Assembly: GCA_024275575.1 (NCBI GenBank)
Contig: JAJRYV010000030.1
Span: 41,303-105,302 of the forward strand
Source: a bacterium
Lineage (GTDB): Bacteria > Zhuqueibacterota > Zhuqueibacteria > Zhuqueibacterales > Geothermadaptataceae
Direction: 5' to 3'
DNA length: 64,000 nucleotides
Part shown: piece after piece, positions 8,558 to 16,681 of the stretch
How positions within the stretch are numbered: the first letter of the stretch is position 1
Layout of the letters: the number at the start of each line of letters is the position of its first letter
Notes under the pieces: generated by a model
Told to the model about the DNA's origin: nothing
What the model saw: the letters and a program-made list of their open reading frames with translations, nothing else
Databases searched by the model: none
Position numbers and translations under genes: made by a program

Positions 8558-8587
8558 TATCGTGTTTTCATCAACTGGAAAACAGCA

Positions 8588-9034
8588 ATGAGCAAAGAGA
8601 AATTAAATGTCCGTGTGGTCTCCGATGAAGAAATTCACATGAGCATGCGTGGACTTCGAAGTTTGATTAAACCAATCCGTGACAAGCTGGAAGATTTTGC
8701 CCAGGAAAACGGCTTCAACAGCCGGCAAATTTACGAAATAAAACTGGCGGTCAATGAGGCGCTGGCGAATATTATCAAACATGGTTACAAGGGGGAGGAT
8801 GTTGGTGATATCGAGCTTTCAGTTGAAACGAACAATATGGGTGACCTGGAGATTGCTATCCAGGATTTTGCTGAAATCGTCGATATGGCCAAACTGGTTT
8901 CACGCGATCTCGATAAAGTGGAAGACCGGGGGCTCGGACTGTTTTTGATGAATTCGTTGATGGATGAGGTTGAATATAATCTGTCGCAGGAAAAAGGAAC
9001 GCGACTTATTTTAAAAAAGAAATTGAAACCATAA
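8588..9034 (+). CDS. RsbW/SpoIIAB-like anti-sigma serine kinase
   Basis: A 148-residue GHKL ATPase of the anti-sigma-factor kinase type. The N box is NEALANIIKHGY (about residues 56-67), and a DRGLGLFLM motif lies at about 117-125 with the expected MDEVEY behind it. The G1 box is degenerate: it reads DFAEIVD, lacking the glycines of the common DxGxG pattern. With the STAS protein 13 bp downstream it forms a partner-switch pair: the kinase would bind a target (sigma factor or other) or phosphorylate the STAS antagonist. The target is unknown; FliA is an obvious candidate from context. Confidence 0.88.
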   Translation: MSKEKLNVRVVSDEEIHMSMRGLRSLIKPIRDKLEDFAQENGFNSRQIYEIKLAVNEALANIIKHGYKGEDVGDIELSVETNNMGDLEIAIQDFAEIVDMAKLVSRDLDKVEDRGLGLFLMNSLMDEVEYNLSQEKGTRLILKKKLKP

Positions 9035-9047
9035 ACAGAGGTCGGCT

Positions 9048-9380
9048 ATGAGTGAACTGGTTGAAAAAACGAACGATACTGCGGTCATCACACTTCAGGG
9101 CGAGCTGGATGTGAATAACGTGGACAATCTCAAATCGGCGATTGAGGCGGAACTGCAGGAAGGCACCGGCAAAATCCTGGTGGATTTGAAAAATGTATCT
9201 TATATGGACAGCGCGGCCCTTGGCGTTTTGGTCAGCGGCCTGAAAAGGGCGCGCCTGGCGAATGCCCAGTTCAAACTGGCCAACGTCACCGGCAACGTCG
9301 AAAATATTTTCAAATTAACCCGCCTCACAAAATTTTTCGAAATCTATACAAGTGTTGATGAAGCTGTCGAGAGTTTTTAA
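9048..9380 (+). CDS. STAS-domain anti-sigma factor antagonist
   Basis: A 110-residue single STAS domain (SpoIIAA/RsbV type). The signature MDSAALGVLVSGLKRAR at about residues 54-70 carries the conserved serine (Ser56), which is normally phosphorylated by the partner kinase. The sheet pattern VITLQGELDVNNVDNLKSAI and ILVDLKNVSY is typical. It lies directly after the RsbW-like kinase gene. The 3' end is followed by the ribosome-binding site of the GAF-domain gene. Confidence 0.92.
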   Translation: MSELVEKTNDTAVITLQGELDVNNVDNLKSAIEAELQEGTGKILVDLKNVSYMDSAALGVLVSGLKRARLANAQFKLANVTGNVENIFKLTRLTKFFEIYTSVDEAVESF

Positions 9381-9390
9381 AACAGGAGAA

Positions 9391-9927
9391 ATGATGGATA
9401 TCATTCGTATCATCCGGGAAAAACTAGAAGAAAGCAAGGCGCGTTGTTCCACTGAGGAGTATCGCGAGCTGGTGAAAAGTGAGCTGGATAAATGTCTGGA
9501 TTTACTCGCTGAACAGATTGAATTCGAATCAGCGAGCCTGTACGTTCTCGTGCGCCGCAAACGAAAATTGCAGAAAATGTGTGACCTCGGCGGCGGTGTC
9601 AATTTTATCGACAGTGTGCGCTTTGAAAACGGCTCTGGTTTGTCCGCCTGGGTCGCCAAGAAGCAAAAGCCGATTTATCTGTCGGATATTCACCGTGGCA
9701 GCCGTCATGGTCAGGCGCCCATCCGTTCCTATTTATCGATGCCCATCGTCGCTGATGAAAATGTGATCGGTGTGCTGAATCTTGCACACACCAAAGCGGC
9801 GGCTTTCGAACGACGCGAGATGCTGACCATCAAAAATTTTATCGAAAATCTGAAACCCATCCTGGAAATTTACCAACGCTACAGCTATGGATTTAGAAAC
9901 CTCTCGGAAAGCAATTTTACTTATTGA
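9391..9927 (+). CDS. GAF-domain protein
   Basis: A 178-residue protein whose main part (about 30-170) is a GAF-type sensory domain. The motifs are SASLYVLVRRKRKLQKM, FENGSGLSAWVAKKQKPIYLSDI and SYLSMPIVADENVIGVLNL. ATG 9391 (or the adjacent 9394) is chosen because AGGAG at 9384-9388 stands just before it; an in-frame ATG at 9352 lies inside the STAS gene. It overlaps the next gene by 41 bp. It probably provides ligand or redox input to the partner-switching or response-regulator proteins around it. The ligand is unknown. Confidence 0.85.
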   Translation: MMDIIRIIREKLEESKARCSTEEYRELVKSELDKCLDLLAEQIEFESASLYVLVRRKRKLQKMCDLGGGVNFIDSVRFENGSGLSAWVAKKQKPIYLSDIHRGSRHGQAPIRSYLSMPIVADENVIGVLNLAHTKAAAFERREMLTIKNFIENLKPILEIYQRYSYGFRNLSESNFTY

Positions 9928-10966
9928 TGATGACCGCAATCTGCACCAGATTCAGCAATTTGTCCTTTCGCAGCATGGATTTGAGCTCATCTCCGCCTAT
10001 TCCGGGGAAGATGGCCTGAAAAAAGCGCTGTGTGAAAAACCGGATATCATTTTAATGGATTATATGATGCCCGGTCTTTCCGGTGAACAGGTGCTGCAGA
10101 AAATTCATACTGAAGCGCGCTATAAAGAACTCAAACCCGTTCCGGTTGTCATGCTGACTGCGGTTGACCACGACGAAAGGCATATTAAAAGCTTGTTGCG
10201 TAATGGTCTGGCTGCTTATCTCAGCAAACCCTTTGGTAAAAATGAACTGATCAATGTATTGCAAAATGTGATTCATAAACAGGAAGAGACGCTGCAAGAA
10301 AAGCGTTTGATGGATCAATTGCTGCAATCGTGCGATTTTTTCTATAATATTCTTGCCAACTTCCCGGGTTTGCTGTTCGCAACCGATAATCTCGGCGATA
10401 TCACTTATTTTACCAGGGGCGCCAGCCGCTTCACCAGCCTTGATTATCAACAAATTAAGGGCCTTTCCTTATGGGAAATCGTGCGGTTGAACGAAGGCGA
10501 AGTGTTCAATTATTTCCTTGATAATGGCAATAGCAAGGATTTTAAGAAAGAGACCATGCTTTGCGATCCGCAAAAAGGCGAGTTGCCGGTGGAAGTGACA
10601 CTCACCCCGTTAAAAGTCAATAATGCCGATGTGCAGGGATTGTTGTGCATTGCCAATGACCTGACTGCCAAACGCAAGCTGGAAATCGAACGCAGTGAGA
10701 AAGAGAAAATCAAAGGTATTGTCCAGGCGATGGCTACGGTCAACCATGAAATCAATAACCCGCTGACGCCGATCCTTGGCAACCTGAGTCTGCTGATCGC
10801 TGACGCCGCTCATCTCTCGCCGGAGGAAATCGCAAAACTCAAAGGTATACAGGATAGCGCCGAATTGATCCGGGAAAAGGTTTATAAAATGAGCAATATT
10901 TCCAAGCCTATTTTCAAACCGTATTATAAAGATGAGATGATCATCGACATCGATCGCTCACAATGA
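9887..10966 (+). CDS. Response regulator-PAS-DHp protein without a catalytic ATPase domain
   Basis: A 359-residue protein with a receiver domain (about 8-130: LLIDDD, phospho-acceptor in ILMDYMMPG, MLTAVD, Lys in LSKPFG). A PAS domain follows (about 150-270: FPGLLFATDNLGDITYFTRGA) and then a HisKA-type dimerisation helix with an H box (ATVNHEINNPLTPIL, about 285-299). It ends about 60 residues after the H box, so the HATPase domain of a histidine kinase is missing. A stop follows directly and the next gene is unrelated, so this is the natural length, not a visible frameshift. The nearby RsbW-like ATPase or another kinase could act on it in trans. Confidence 0.88.
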   Translation: MDLETSRKAILLIDDDRNLHQIQQFVLSQHGFELISAYSGEDGLKKALCEKPDIILMDYMMPGLSGEQVLQKIHTEARYKELKPVPVVMLTAVDHDERHIKSLLRNGLAAYLSKPFGKNELINVLQNVIHKQEETLQEKRLMDQLLQSCDFFYNILANFPGLLFATDNLGDITYFTRGASRFTSLDYQQIKGLSLWEIVRLNEGEVFNYFLDNGNSKDFKKETMLCDPQKGELPVEVTLTPLKVNNADVQGLLCIANDLTAKRKLEIERSEKEKIKGIVQAMATVNHEINNPLTPILGNLSLLIADAAHLSPEEIAKLKGIQDSAELIREKVYKMSNISKPIFKPYYKDEMIIDIDRSQ

Positions 10967-11130
10967 ATTGCCGGCACTTGTGCGAACCAAACAGCCCGGC
11001 ATTTCTCTCCCTGCCCTGCAAAAAATTCCCCGTTAATCGGATGCATCTGCTTTTATTCTTTTGGAAATTGATTGTTTTAAACCATGTGATAATAAAGAGT
11101 TAACTTGAGCATTTGTGGTCTGTATCCCTG

Positions 11131-11146
11131 TGGCATAGCCCTTGCA
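11131..11146 (+). promoter_or_regulatory. Sigma-54 (RpoN) promoter of flgF-flgG
   Basis: TGGCATA-GCCC-TTGCA has the sigma-54 -24/-12 architecture (consensus TGGCACG-N4-TTGCW) with exact spacing. The GG and GC doublets are 10 bases apart. It lies 42 bases before the ATG of flgF, in a 221-bp non-coding gap that marks the start of a new transcription unit. Sigma-54 control of rod and hook genes is common in polar-flagellum regulons. No sigma-54 activator gene is seen in the window. Confidence 0.82.
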
Positions 11147-11187
11147 TATAGCCGGGTAATTTGCGTGCACACTGAGTTGAGGTTGAA

Positions 11188-11904
11188 ATGATCCGAGGTT
11201 TATACACATCTGCATCGAGTATGATGGCGCGCCGCACCGTTCAGGAAGTCGTCACCAACAATCTGGCGAATCTCAATACCGTCGGTTATAAACGTGACCG
11301 GGTTGCCTTCCGCAATATTCTCGATGCGCAAAATCTTGTGGGAGATGATGAAACCGGCCAGGGCGTGGAATATATCGAAACTGATTTCTCCGGGGGGCAG
11401 TTCAAACAGACCGACAACCCCCTTGATTTCGCCCTTGAAGGCAAGGGCTTTTTTGTCGTGCAAAACGGCGACGATAGACTTTACACGCGCAACGGTAATT
11501 TCAAACTGGGGACGGAAGGAGAGTTACTGACGGTAAACGGCTATCAGGTGATGGGGGAAGATGGACCGATTATTTTGCGCGAGAATGAAATCATCGTCGA
11601 TAAACAGGGAGCGATTTCATCTGATGGTATCACCATTGGCAAGTTGCTCATCGTCAACTTTGGCCAGCCGAATCTTTTAAAAAAGGCCGGAAATAATTTT
11701 TTTACCAGACCCAAAACAGTGCAAGAACCAAACCTGATTGATACCCCAATCAAGCAAGGTTCGCTGGAAGATTCCAATGTAAACCCGCTTGAAGAGATGG
11801 TCAATTTGATCATGATTTCACGGGATTACAGCCAGAACCAGAAATTAATCCAGACACAGGATTCGACACTGCAGAAAGCCGTCAACGATTTAGGACGCAT
11901 CTAA
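11188..11904 (+). CDS. flgF: Flagellar proximal-rod protein FlgF
   Basis: FlgF forms part of the flagellar rod. The 238-residue product starts with the rod/hook family helix (MIRGLYTSASSMMARRTVQEVVTNNLANLNTVGYK), has the central DNPLDFALEGKGFF motif, and ends with the family C-terminal helix (NVNPLEEMVNLIMISRDYSQNQKLI). Its length and its place directly before flgG separate it from FlgG. Secretion is through the flagellar export system, without a signal peptide. The sigma-54 promoter stands directly upstream. Confidence 0.92.
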   Translation: MIRGLYTSASSMMARRTVQEVVTNNLANLNTVGYKRDRVAFRNILDAQNLVGDDETGQGVEYIETDFSGGQFKQTDNPLDFALEGKGFFVVQNGDDRLYTRNGNFKLGTEGELLTVNGYQVMGEDGPIILRENEIIVDKQGAISSDGITIGKLLIVNFGQPNLLKKAGNNFFTRPKTVQEPNLIDTPIKQGSLEDSNVNPLEEMVNLIMISRDYSQNQKLIQTQDSTLQKAVNDLGRI

Positions 11905-11939
11905 GACCGGAACCGGATTTCCATGAAAGGAAGTTGAAA

Positions 11940-12728
11940 ATGATTCGAGCACTACGAACCGCTGCAACGGGCATGTATGCGCAGGAATTGCAGATTGACA
12001 CCATCTCCAATAATCTCGCCAACGTCAATACCACCGGATATAAGAAAGCAAAGATCGAATTTCAGGATTTGCTCTACCAAAACCGTCGCGCCATTGGTGT
12101 TGCCAATATTCAGGGCGTCAACACACCGACGGAAATCCAGATCGGGCATGGTACAGCAGCAGTTGCCGTACAAAAAAGCTTCTCCCAGGGGGATATTAAC
12201 ATCACCGAAAACCCGCTTGATCTCGCCATTGACGGCGATGGTTTTTTCCAGTTGCTACGCAACGACGGCACCATCGCCTACACCCGTGACGGCTCCTTTA
12301 AACTGGCGGCTGATGGCCGTATCATCAATTCCGAAGGCCTGGTTTTAGAACCGGAGGCAACGCTGCCGGCCGATACTCAGAGTATGCGAATTTCCAAAGA
12401 CGGTATTATTTCGGTGCTGACTTCCGGTGAAACCGAGTCCATTGAAATCGGTCGCATCGAATTGGCGCGTTTTATCAATCCTGCGGGGCTGGAAAATATT
12501 GGCGGCAATTTGTATATCACGACAGAGGCCGCAGGCGAACCGATTGTCGGCAATCCGGGTACGGAAAATTTCGGCACCGTGCTGCAGGGTGATCTGGAAA
12601 TGTCAAACGTCCAGGTTGTGGAGGAAATGATCAACATGATCGTCGCGCAACGTGCGTATGAGCTCAATTCAAAAGCGATCCGGACTTCGGAAGAGATGCT
12701 CAACATCGCCAGCAATCTCAGAAGATAA
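11940..12728 (+). CDS. flgG: Flagellar distal-rod protein FlgG
   Basis: FlgG makes the distal rod that crosses the P and L rings. The product has 262 residues, the usual length. The N-terminal helix (ALRTAATGMYAQELQIDTISNNLANVNTTGYKK), the middle motif ENPLDLAIDGDGFFQLL and the C-terminal helix NVQVVEEMINMIVAQRAYELNSKAI are all present. ATG 11940 is preferred to the TTG at 11934 because AAAGGAAG precedes it at a good distance. It follows flgF by 35 bp. Confidence 0.95.
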   Translation: MIRALRTAATGMYAQELQIDTISNNLANVNTTGYKKAKIEFQDLLYQNRRAIGVANIQGVNTPTEIQIGHGTAAVAVQKSFSQGDINITENPLDLAIDGDGFFQLLRNDGTIAYTRDGSFKLAADGRIINSEGLVLEPEATLPADTQSMRISKDGIISVLTSGETESIEIGRIELARFINPAGLENIGGNLYITTEAAGEPIVGNPGTENFGTVLQGDLEMSNVQVVEEMINMIVAQRAYELNSKAIRTSEEMLNIASNLRR

Positions 12729-12741
12729 GCAGGGGGATAAA

Positions 12742-13737
12742 ATGAAAAGTAACTCAAACCGCGGTATTCTCTTTTTCTCCGTTTTTCTCCGTTGTGCACT
12801 CTTTGTCTTTTTGTTGGCTGATTTTGTTGTAGCCGGGCAGAAAATGACGCTCAAATTAAAATCCCAGGTTATCGTTGTGGGGCCGAATGTAAAATTAACA
12901 GAGATTTGTACTATCCTGCCGAATGATGCAGCGTTGCTGCGCCGGCTTGATAAAATCATTCTTGGCCGGGCAGCCCCGCCTGGCGAATCGAAAGAAATTT
13001 CCCGCAGCCTGATTAAAATGAATCTGCGGCGAACCGGCATGTACGATCGCCTGGGTGCCATCACCGGGCCGCGCACCGTGCGGGTTAAAACCGCTCAAAA
13101 AGATATTACGCGGGTAAAAATTGAAGATGCCGTGGCGCAGTTTATCGGAAGCAAAATGCCTGACAGGGCCGTCGAGTGGCGTTTTGATTATAGCCGAATC
13201 GCAGAAAAAATAGCCGGCCCGGTGCACCCGTTTGAGTTCAAAATCAGATTGCAAAATAGCCGATTAAACAAAGGGCACACGACTTTTGAAGTTCGTATAA
13301 TGGCCGACGGCAAAACTGTGACCCGCACCAAAGTGTCCGGTATTTTGCGAACGTTTGAAAACGTCGCCATCGCTGCGAAAGAATTATCCCGCGGGCAAGT
13401 ATTGCAGCCGGGCGATATGCTGACAAAAAAAATGGAGACGACTTATCTCGCCGGCGATCCACTGCTCACCCTTGGCGGGGAAAAACCGCTGGAAAGTCGT
13501 GTGCGCATCCCTGCAGGAAAAATAATAACCCGGAAAATGATCATGGCAAGCCCGGCGGTTCGCAAAGGCGAGCGGGTTGTGCTGGAAATCGTTGCGGGAA
13601 ATGTGGCCTTGCGCACCCGGGCATTATCGCAGCAGAATGGCGCTTTGCATGAAAATATCCGCGTCTGGATGCAGGATACGCGCAAAATTTTAAAAGGTGA
13701 AATTATCGCCAAAGGTTTGGTGAGGGTTGAATTATGA
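12742..13737 (+). CDS. flgA: P-ring assembly chaperone FlgA
   Basis: FlgA is the periplasmic chaperone for FlgI (P-ring) assembly. The 331-residue product starts at ATG 12742 behind AGGGGG. It has a hydrophobic signal segment (residues 9-29) and a C-terminal SAF-type domain (about 215-330: KELSRGQVLQPGDMLTKKMET, GKIITRKMI, VRKGERVVLEI, GEIIAKGLVRV) typical of FlgA. It is longer than E. coli FlgA (~219) because of extra N-terminal sequence. It overlaps flgH by 4 bp (ATGA). Confidence 0.9.
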   Translation: MKSNSNRGILFFSVFLRCALFVFLLADFVVAGQKMTLKLKSQVIVVGPNVKLTEICTILPNDAALLRRLDKIILGRAAPPGESKEISRSLIKMNLRRTGMYDRLGAITGPRTVRVKTAQKDITRVKIEDAVAQFIGSKMPDRAVEWRFDYSRIAEKIAGPVHPFEFKIRLQNSRLNKGHTTFEVRIMADGKTVTRTKVSGILRTFENVAIAAKELSRGQVLQPGDMLTKKMETTYLAGDPLLTLGGEKPLESRVRIPAGKIITRKMIMASPAVRKGERVVLEIVAGNVALRTRALSQQNGALHENIRVWMQDTRKILKGEIIAKGLVRVEL

Positions 13738-14324
13738 AAAGATTACGATTTGCCGGTTTTTTTTTCACCCTGATATTTTTTGTCTGCAATGCAAATGAAC
13801 TGCTGCTTGCTCAAACATTTGCGACAGCCGAATCATTTTATGCCGATACCCGGGCACACCGGGTTGGTGATATCATTACCATCCACATCGTCGAATATTC
13901 ACAAGGCAGCAATGAAGCCGATTCGCGCACGCAGAAGGATAGTTGGATTGGGCTGAATACGAAAGGCTCGGGGCCGTTGGGATTTATTCCCATCGGCGGA
14001 TTTGGGCTGCAGAATAAAGTTGATTTTACTGGCCGGGGCGAATCAAACCGCAAGGGCAGTCTGCGTGGTAAGATGACAGCAAGAATTACCTCGGTTGATG
14101 ATAACGGCAATTTCGCTATCAGGGGGAACCGGGAAATCATCGTCAACAACGAAAAACAGATGATGGTTTTGGATGGCACCATTCGTCCCGAAGACATCTC
14201 AAAACAAAATATAATCATGAGTTATCAAATTGCAGATGCTAAAATCAGTTACAACGGTTCGGGCCCGACGGTGCGGAGCCAGAAACCGGGTTGGATTACG
14301 CGCATATTTAACTGGCTTTTCTGA
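13734..14324 (+). CDS. flgH: Flagellar L-ring protein FlgH
   Basis: FlgH makes the outer-membrane L ring. At 196 residues it has the conserved segments SFYADTRAHRVGDIITIHIVE, TGRGESNRKGSLRGKMTARI, NGNFAIRGNREIIVNNEKQ and GTIRPEDIS. The N-terminus is a hydrophobic export signal. A cysteine at residue 18 (FFVC) is present, but the -1 residue is Val rather than Gly/Ala/Ser, so the lipobox is non-canonical. Its start overlaps the flgA stop (ATGA). Confidence 0.93.
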   Translation: MKRLRFAGFFFTLIFFVCNANELLLAQTFATAESFYADTRAHRVGDIITIHIVEYSQGSNEADSRTQKDSWIGLNTKGSGPLGFIPIGGFGLQNKVDFTGRGESNRKGSLRGKMTARITSVDDNGNFAIRGNREIIVNNEKQMMVLDGTIRPEDISKQNIIMSYQIADAKISYNGSGPTVRSQKPGWITRIFNWLF

Positions 14325-14340
14325 CCTGTTTTTTCTATGT

Positions 14341-15414
14341 TTGGTTAGTTTTTTGCTTTTTTCAACCCTGCATGCGGCAGTTCGAACGAAAGATATTGCC
14401 AGTGTTCAGGGGTTGCAAGCAAAAAAACTCGTTGGATATGGGCTGGTCATCGGCCTTGACGGCTCCGGGGATACCCGCCGTTCGATGGTATCATTGCAGA
14501 CCGCAACGAATATGCTGCGTCGTTTCGGCATCAGCCTGCCGAAGGAACCGCTGCAATTGCGCAACATCGCGGCGGTGATGATCACGGCGGACCTTCCGGC
14601 ATTCATGCCTGCCGGCAGTGCCATCGATGTGCAGGTTTAATCGATGGGCGACGCTAAAAGCCTTGAAGGCGGCACACTTGTGCTTTCGCCTCTTGTCGAT
14701 GATCGTGGTAAACTCTTTGCCCAGGCTCAGGGCCCGGTATCAGTCGGAGGTTACAATATCGAAAGCATTGGCGGAGATCGCATTCGTAAAAATTTTACCC
14801 TTGTTGGCCGTATTCCAAATGGAGCAGCCCTTGTGCGGGATAGTGAGATCACGAGTCTTCCCGATTCCGTTCTTTTTCTCACATTGAAATCGCCGGACTT
14901 TACGACCGCCGTCAAACTGGCGATAGCGATCAATACGACTTTGAACAGTAAGCAGGCGAGTGCGCTCAATGCGGTACAAATTCGTGTCGATATTCCTGCC
15001 CAGTATCAGGCCAAAGTTGCTGAATTTATAAGCCTTATTGAAAATACCGAAGTCGAACCGGACGTGCCTGCCCGCGTTGTTGTTAACGAGCGTACCGGAA
15101 CGGTCATTGTCGGAGAAAATGTGACGATTTCGCCGGTGGCAATCGCCCATGGAAATTTGCGCATCGAAGTGAAAAATTTCCCCATCGTTTCGCAGCCAGC
15201 ACCGTTTTCACAGGGGCAAACGACGGTTGTACCCAATACACAAACGACGGTAACCGATACCTCCGGCCGCATGCTGGCGTTTGACGCTTCGGCAAACATC
15301 AAAGACGTCGCCCGCGTGCTCAATGCGCTGGGTGTGACGCCGCGTGATCTCGTGGCGATCTTCCAGGCATTAAAGAGGGCTGGTGCGCTGAAAGCTGAAC
15401 TGGTCATCATGTGA
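14341..15414 (+). pseudogene. flgI: Flagellar P-ring protein FlgI interrupted by an in-frame TAA
   Basis: FlgI forms the periplasmic P ring. Both halves are well conserved: a signal segment then VRTKDIASVQGLQAKKLVGYGLVIGLDGSGDT before the break, and SMGDAKSLEGGTLVLSPL through the normal C-terminus after it. A TAA at 14638-14640 stands in the same frame where other FlgI proteins have Ser (V-x-V-S-S-M-G). A single base change from TCA would explain it. The halves can be read as 14230-14640 and 14644-15414. The start is unclear; TTG 14341 gives a signal peptide and a total near 357 residues (E. coli 365). The options are a real nonsense mutation, readthrough or a sequence error. Confidence 0.85.
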
Positions 15415-15459
15415 TACAATTACTGGCTGTCATTTCCGCTTACAAAGGATACAGATATC

Positions 15460-16173
15460 ATGGAAGATTTTAAAATCATCAATAATCCTTTTGCCGACAA
15501 GCTGCTGAGCGAGGCGCAGGCCAACATGAAAAACCCGAAGTCGGCAAAAGCTGATAAAGCCAACGAGCAGTTTGAGTCGCTTTTCGCTGGTATGCTTTTC
15601 AAGGCGATGCGCAAAGCGATGGCGCCGGAAGGTTTTTACGGTGAGGGTCCGCAAGGTGACATTTTCCAATCGATGATGGAACAGCGCTTCAGTGAAATTG
15701 TCGCGCGTCGAAACCAGCTCGGCATCGCCGATTTGCTCAGACAACAGTTTGATCTTTCCAGTGGTCGCCCGAAAAACGAAACATTACCCGAGTCACAATT
15801 GCAGGAAATTGTCGCGGAAGCTGCCAAACGAACCGGACTTGATGCACGCTTGATCCTGGCTGTGATCAACCAGGAAAGCGGCGGCAATCCAATGGTTGTT
15901 TCAAAAGCCGGCGCCAAAGGCATGATGCAGTTGATGGATGAAACTGCAGCGCAATTGCAGGTACAAAACGTTTTTGACGCACGGGAAAATATTTTTGCCG
16001 GCAGCCGATATTTAAAGCAACAACTGGATGAATTTCAGGATTTGAAACTGGCACTGGCTGCATATAATGCCGGCCCGTCGGCAGTGAAAAGGTACGGCGG
16101 TATTCCGCCGTATAAAGAAACGCAGAATTATGTGCACCGCATTTTTAACCTGCTGCAGCGCACGGAGGAATAA
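15460..16173 (+). CDS. flgJ: FlgJ-type rod-assembly protein fused to an SLT lytic transglycosylase
   Basis: The 237-residue protein joins an N-terminal rod-binding FlgJ domain (about 20-95: ANEQFESLFAGMLFKAMRKAM, SMMEQRFSEIVARRNQLGIADLL) to a goose-lysozyme/SLT transglycosylase (about 115-235). The SLT motifs are VINQESGGNP with the catalytic Glu at about residue 139, GAKGMMQLM, and the AYNAGPSAV block. E. coli FlgJ instead carries a glucosaminidase at the C-terminus, so this is a different but functionally equivalent pairing. It would open the peptidoglycan for the rod. ATG 15460 follows a weak AAGGAT. Confidence 0.9.
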   Translation: MEDFKIINNPFADKLLSEAQANMKNPKSAKADKANEQFESLFAGMLFKAMRKAMAPEGFYGEGPQGDIFQSMMEQRFSEIVARRNQLGIADLLRQQFDLSSGRPKNETLPESQLQEIVAEAAKRTGLDARLILAVINQESGGNPMVVSKAGAKGMMQLMDETAAQLQVQNVFDARENIFAGSRYLKQQLDEFQDLKLALAAYNAGPSAVKRYGGIPPYKETQNYVHRIFNLLQRTEE

Positions 16174-16175
16174 GC

Positions 16176-16664
16176 ATGAATTCCCGGATTAAAAGGGCAA
16201 ATAGCGGTTTGATTTCTCAACTGAAAAGCGCCCACCGGCAACTGGCATTGTTAATCGATTGTTTGAAAAAGGAACAAAAAGCGCTCACCGGGCGTGACAG
16301 AGAGTCCCTTTCTGAAATTTTACAAACCAAGCGGAAAACAGTGGCAAATGTTAATGCCCTGCTTCGTCGATTGCCTGCGCCCAAAAAAAATGTCACTACC
16401 TGCCCGAATGATGAAACATGCCAGTTAACCGCCGGTATTTTCCATCCTGCAGAGCAAAAACTGTGGCGGGAAATTCAGGAGCTGGCAGAGCTTGCCATGC
16501 AGATGAATCAAAACAACGCTAATATTATTCAGTTGAGTCGAAGTTTTTTTAATGAATATTTGAATAAACTCAAAGATTTTCGCAAGCATGTTTGCTGCTA
16601 CCATAAATCATCCCGGAACAGTGATATGTTCTTGAGCAATATGATAATAAATCGAATAACTTAA
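16176..16664 (+). CDS. flgN: FlgN-like export chaperone
   Basis: A 162-residue, mostly helical protein (long heptad-like helices at about 12-70 and 95-150). It sits 2 bp after flgJ and directly before flgK, the normal place of FlgN, the chaperone for the hook-associated proteins FlgK and FlgL. The sequence itself is weakly conserved in this family, so the call rests on size, helix pattern (LIDCLKKEQKALTGRDRESLSEILQTKRK) and position. Its ribosome-binding site, GGAGGAA, overlaps the end of flgJ. Confidence 0.75.
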   Translation: MNSRIKRANSGLISQLKSAHRQLALLIDCLKKEQKALTGRDRESLSEILQTKRKTVANVNALLRRLPAPKKNVTTCPNDETCQLTAGIFHPAEQKLWREIQELAELAMQMNQNNANIIQLSRSFFNEYLNKLKDFRKHVCCYHKSSRNSDMFLSNMIINRIT

Positions 16665-16681
16665 CGGTTGAGGAAATTGCG

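Noticed and set aside
10969..11001. Terminator after the receiver-PAS-DHp gene
   Set aside because: TGCCGG and CCGGCA can pair, but the loop is over 20 bases and there is no T run, only TTTCTCTCC.
14638..14640. Reassignment of TAA as a sense codon
   Set aside because: TAA ends many intact genes here (flhA, fliW, flgG, flgK, fliA region), so the two in-frame TAA codons are not explained by a changed genetic code.
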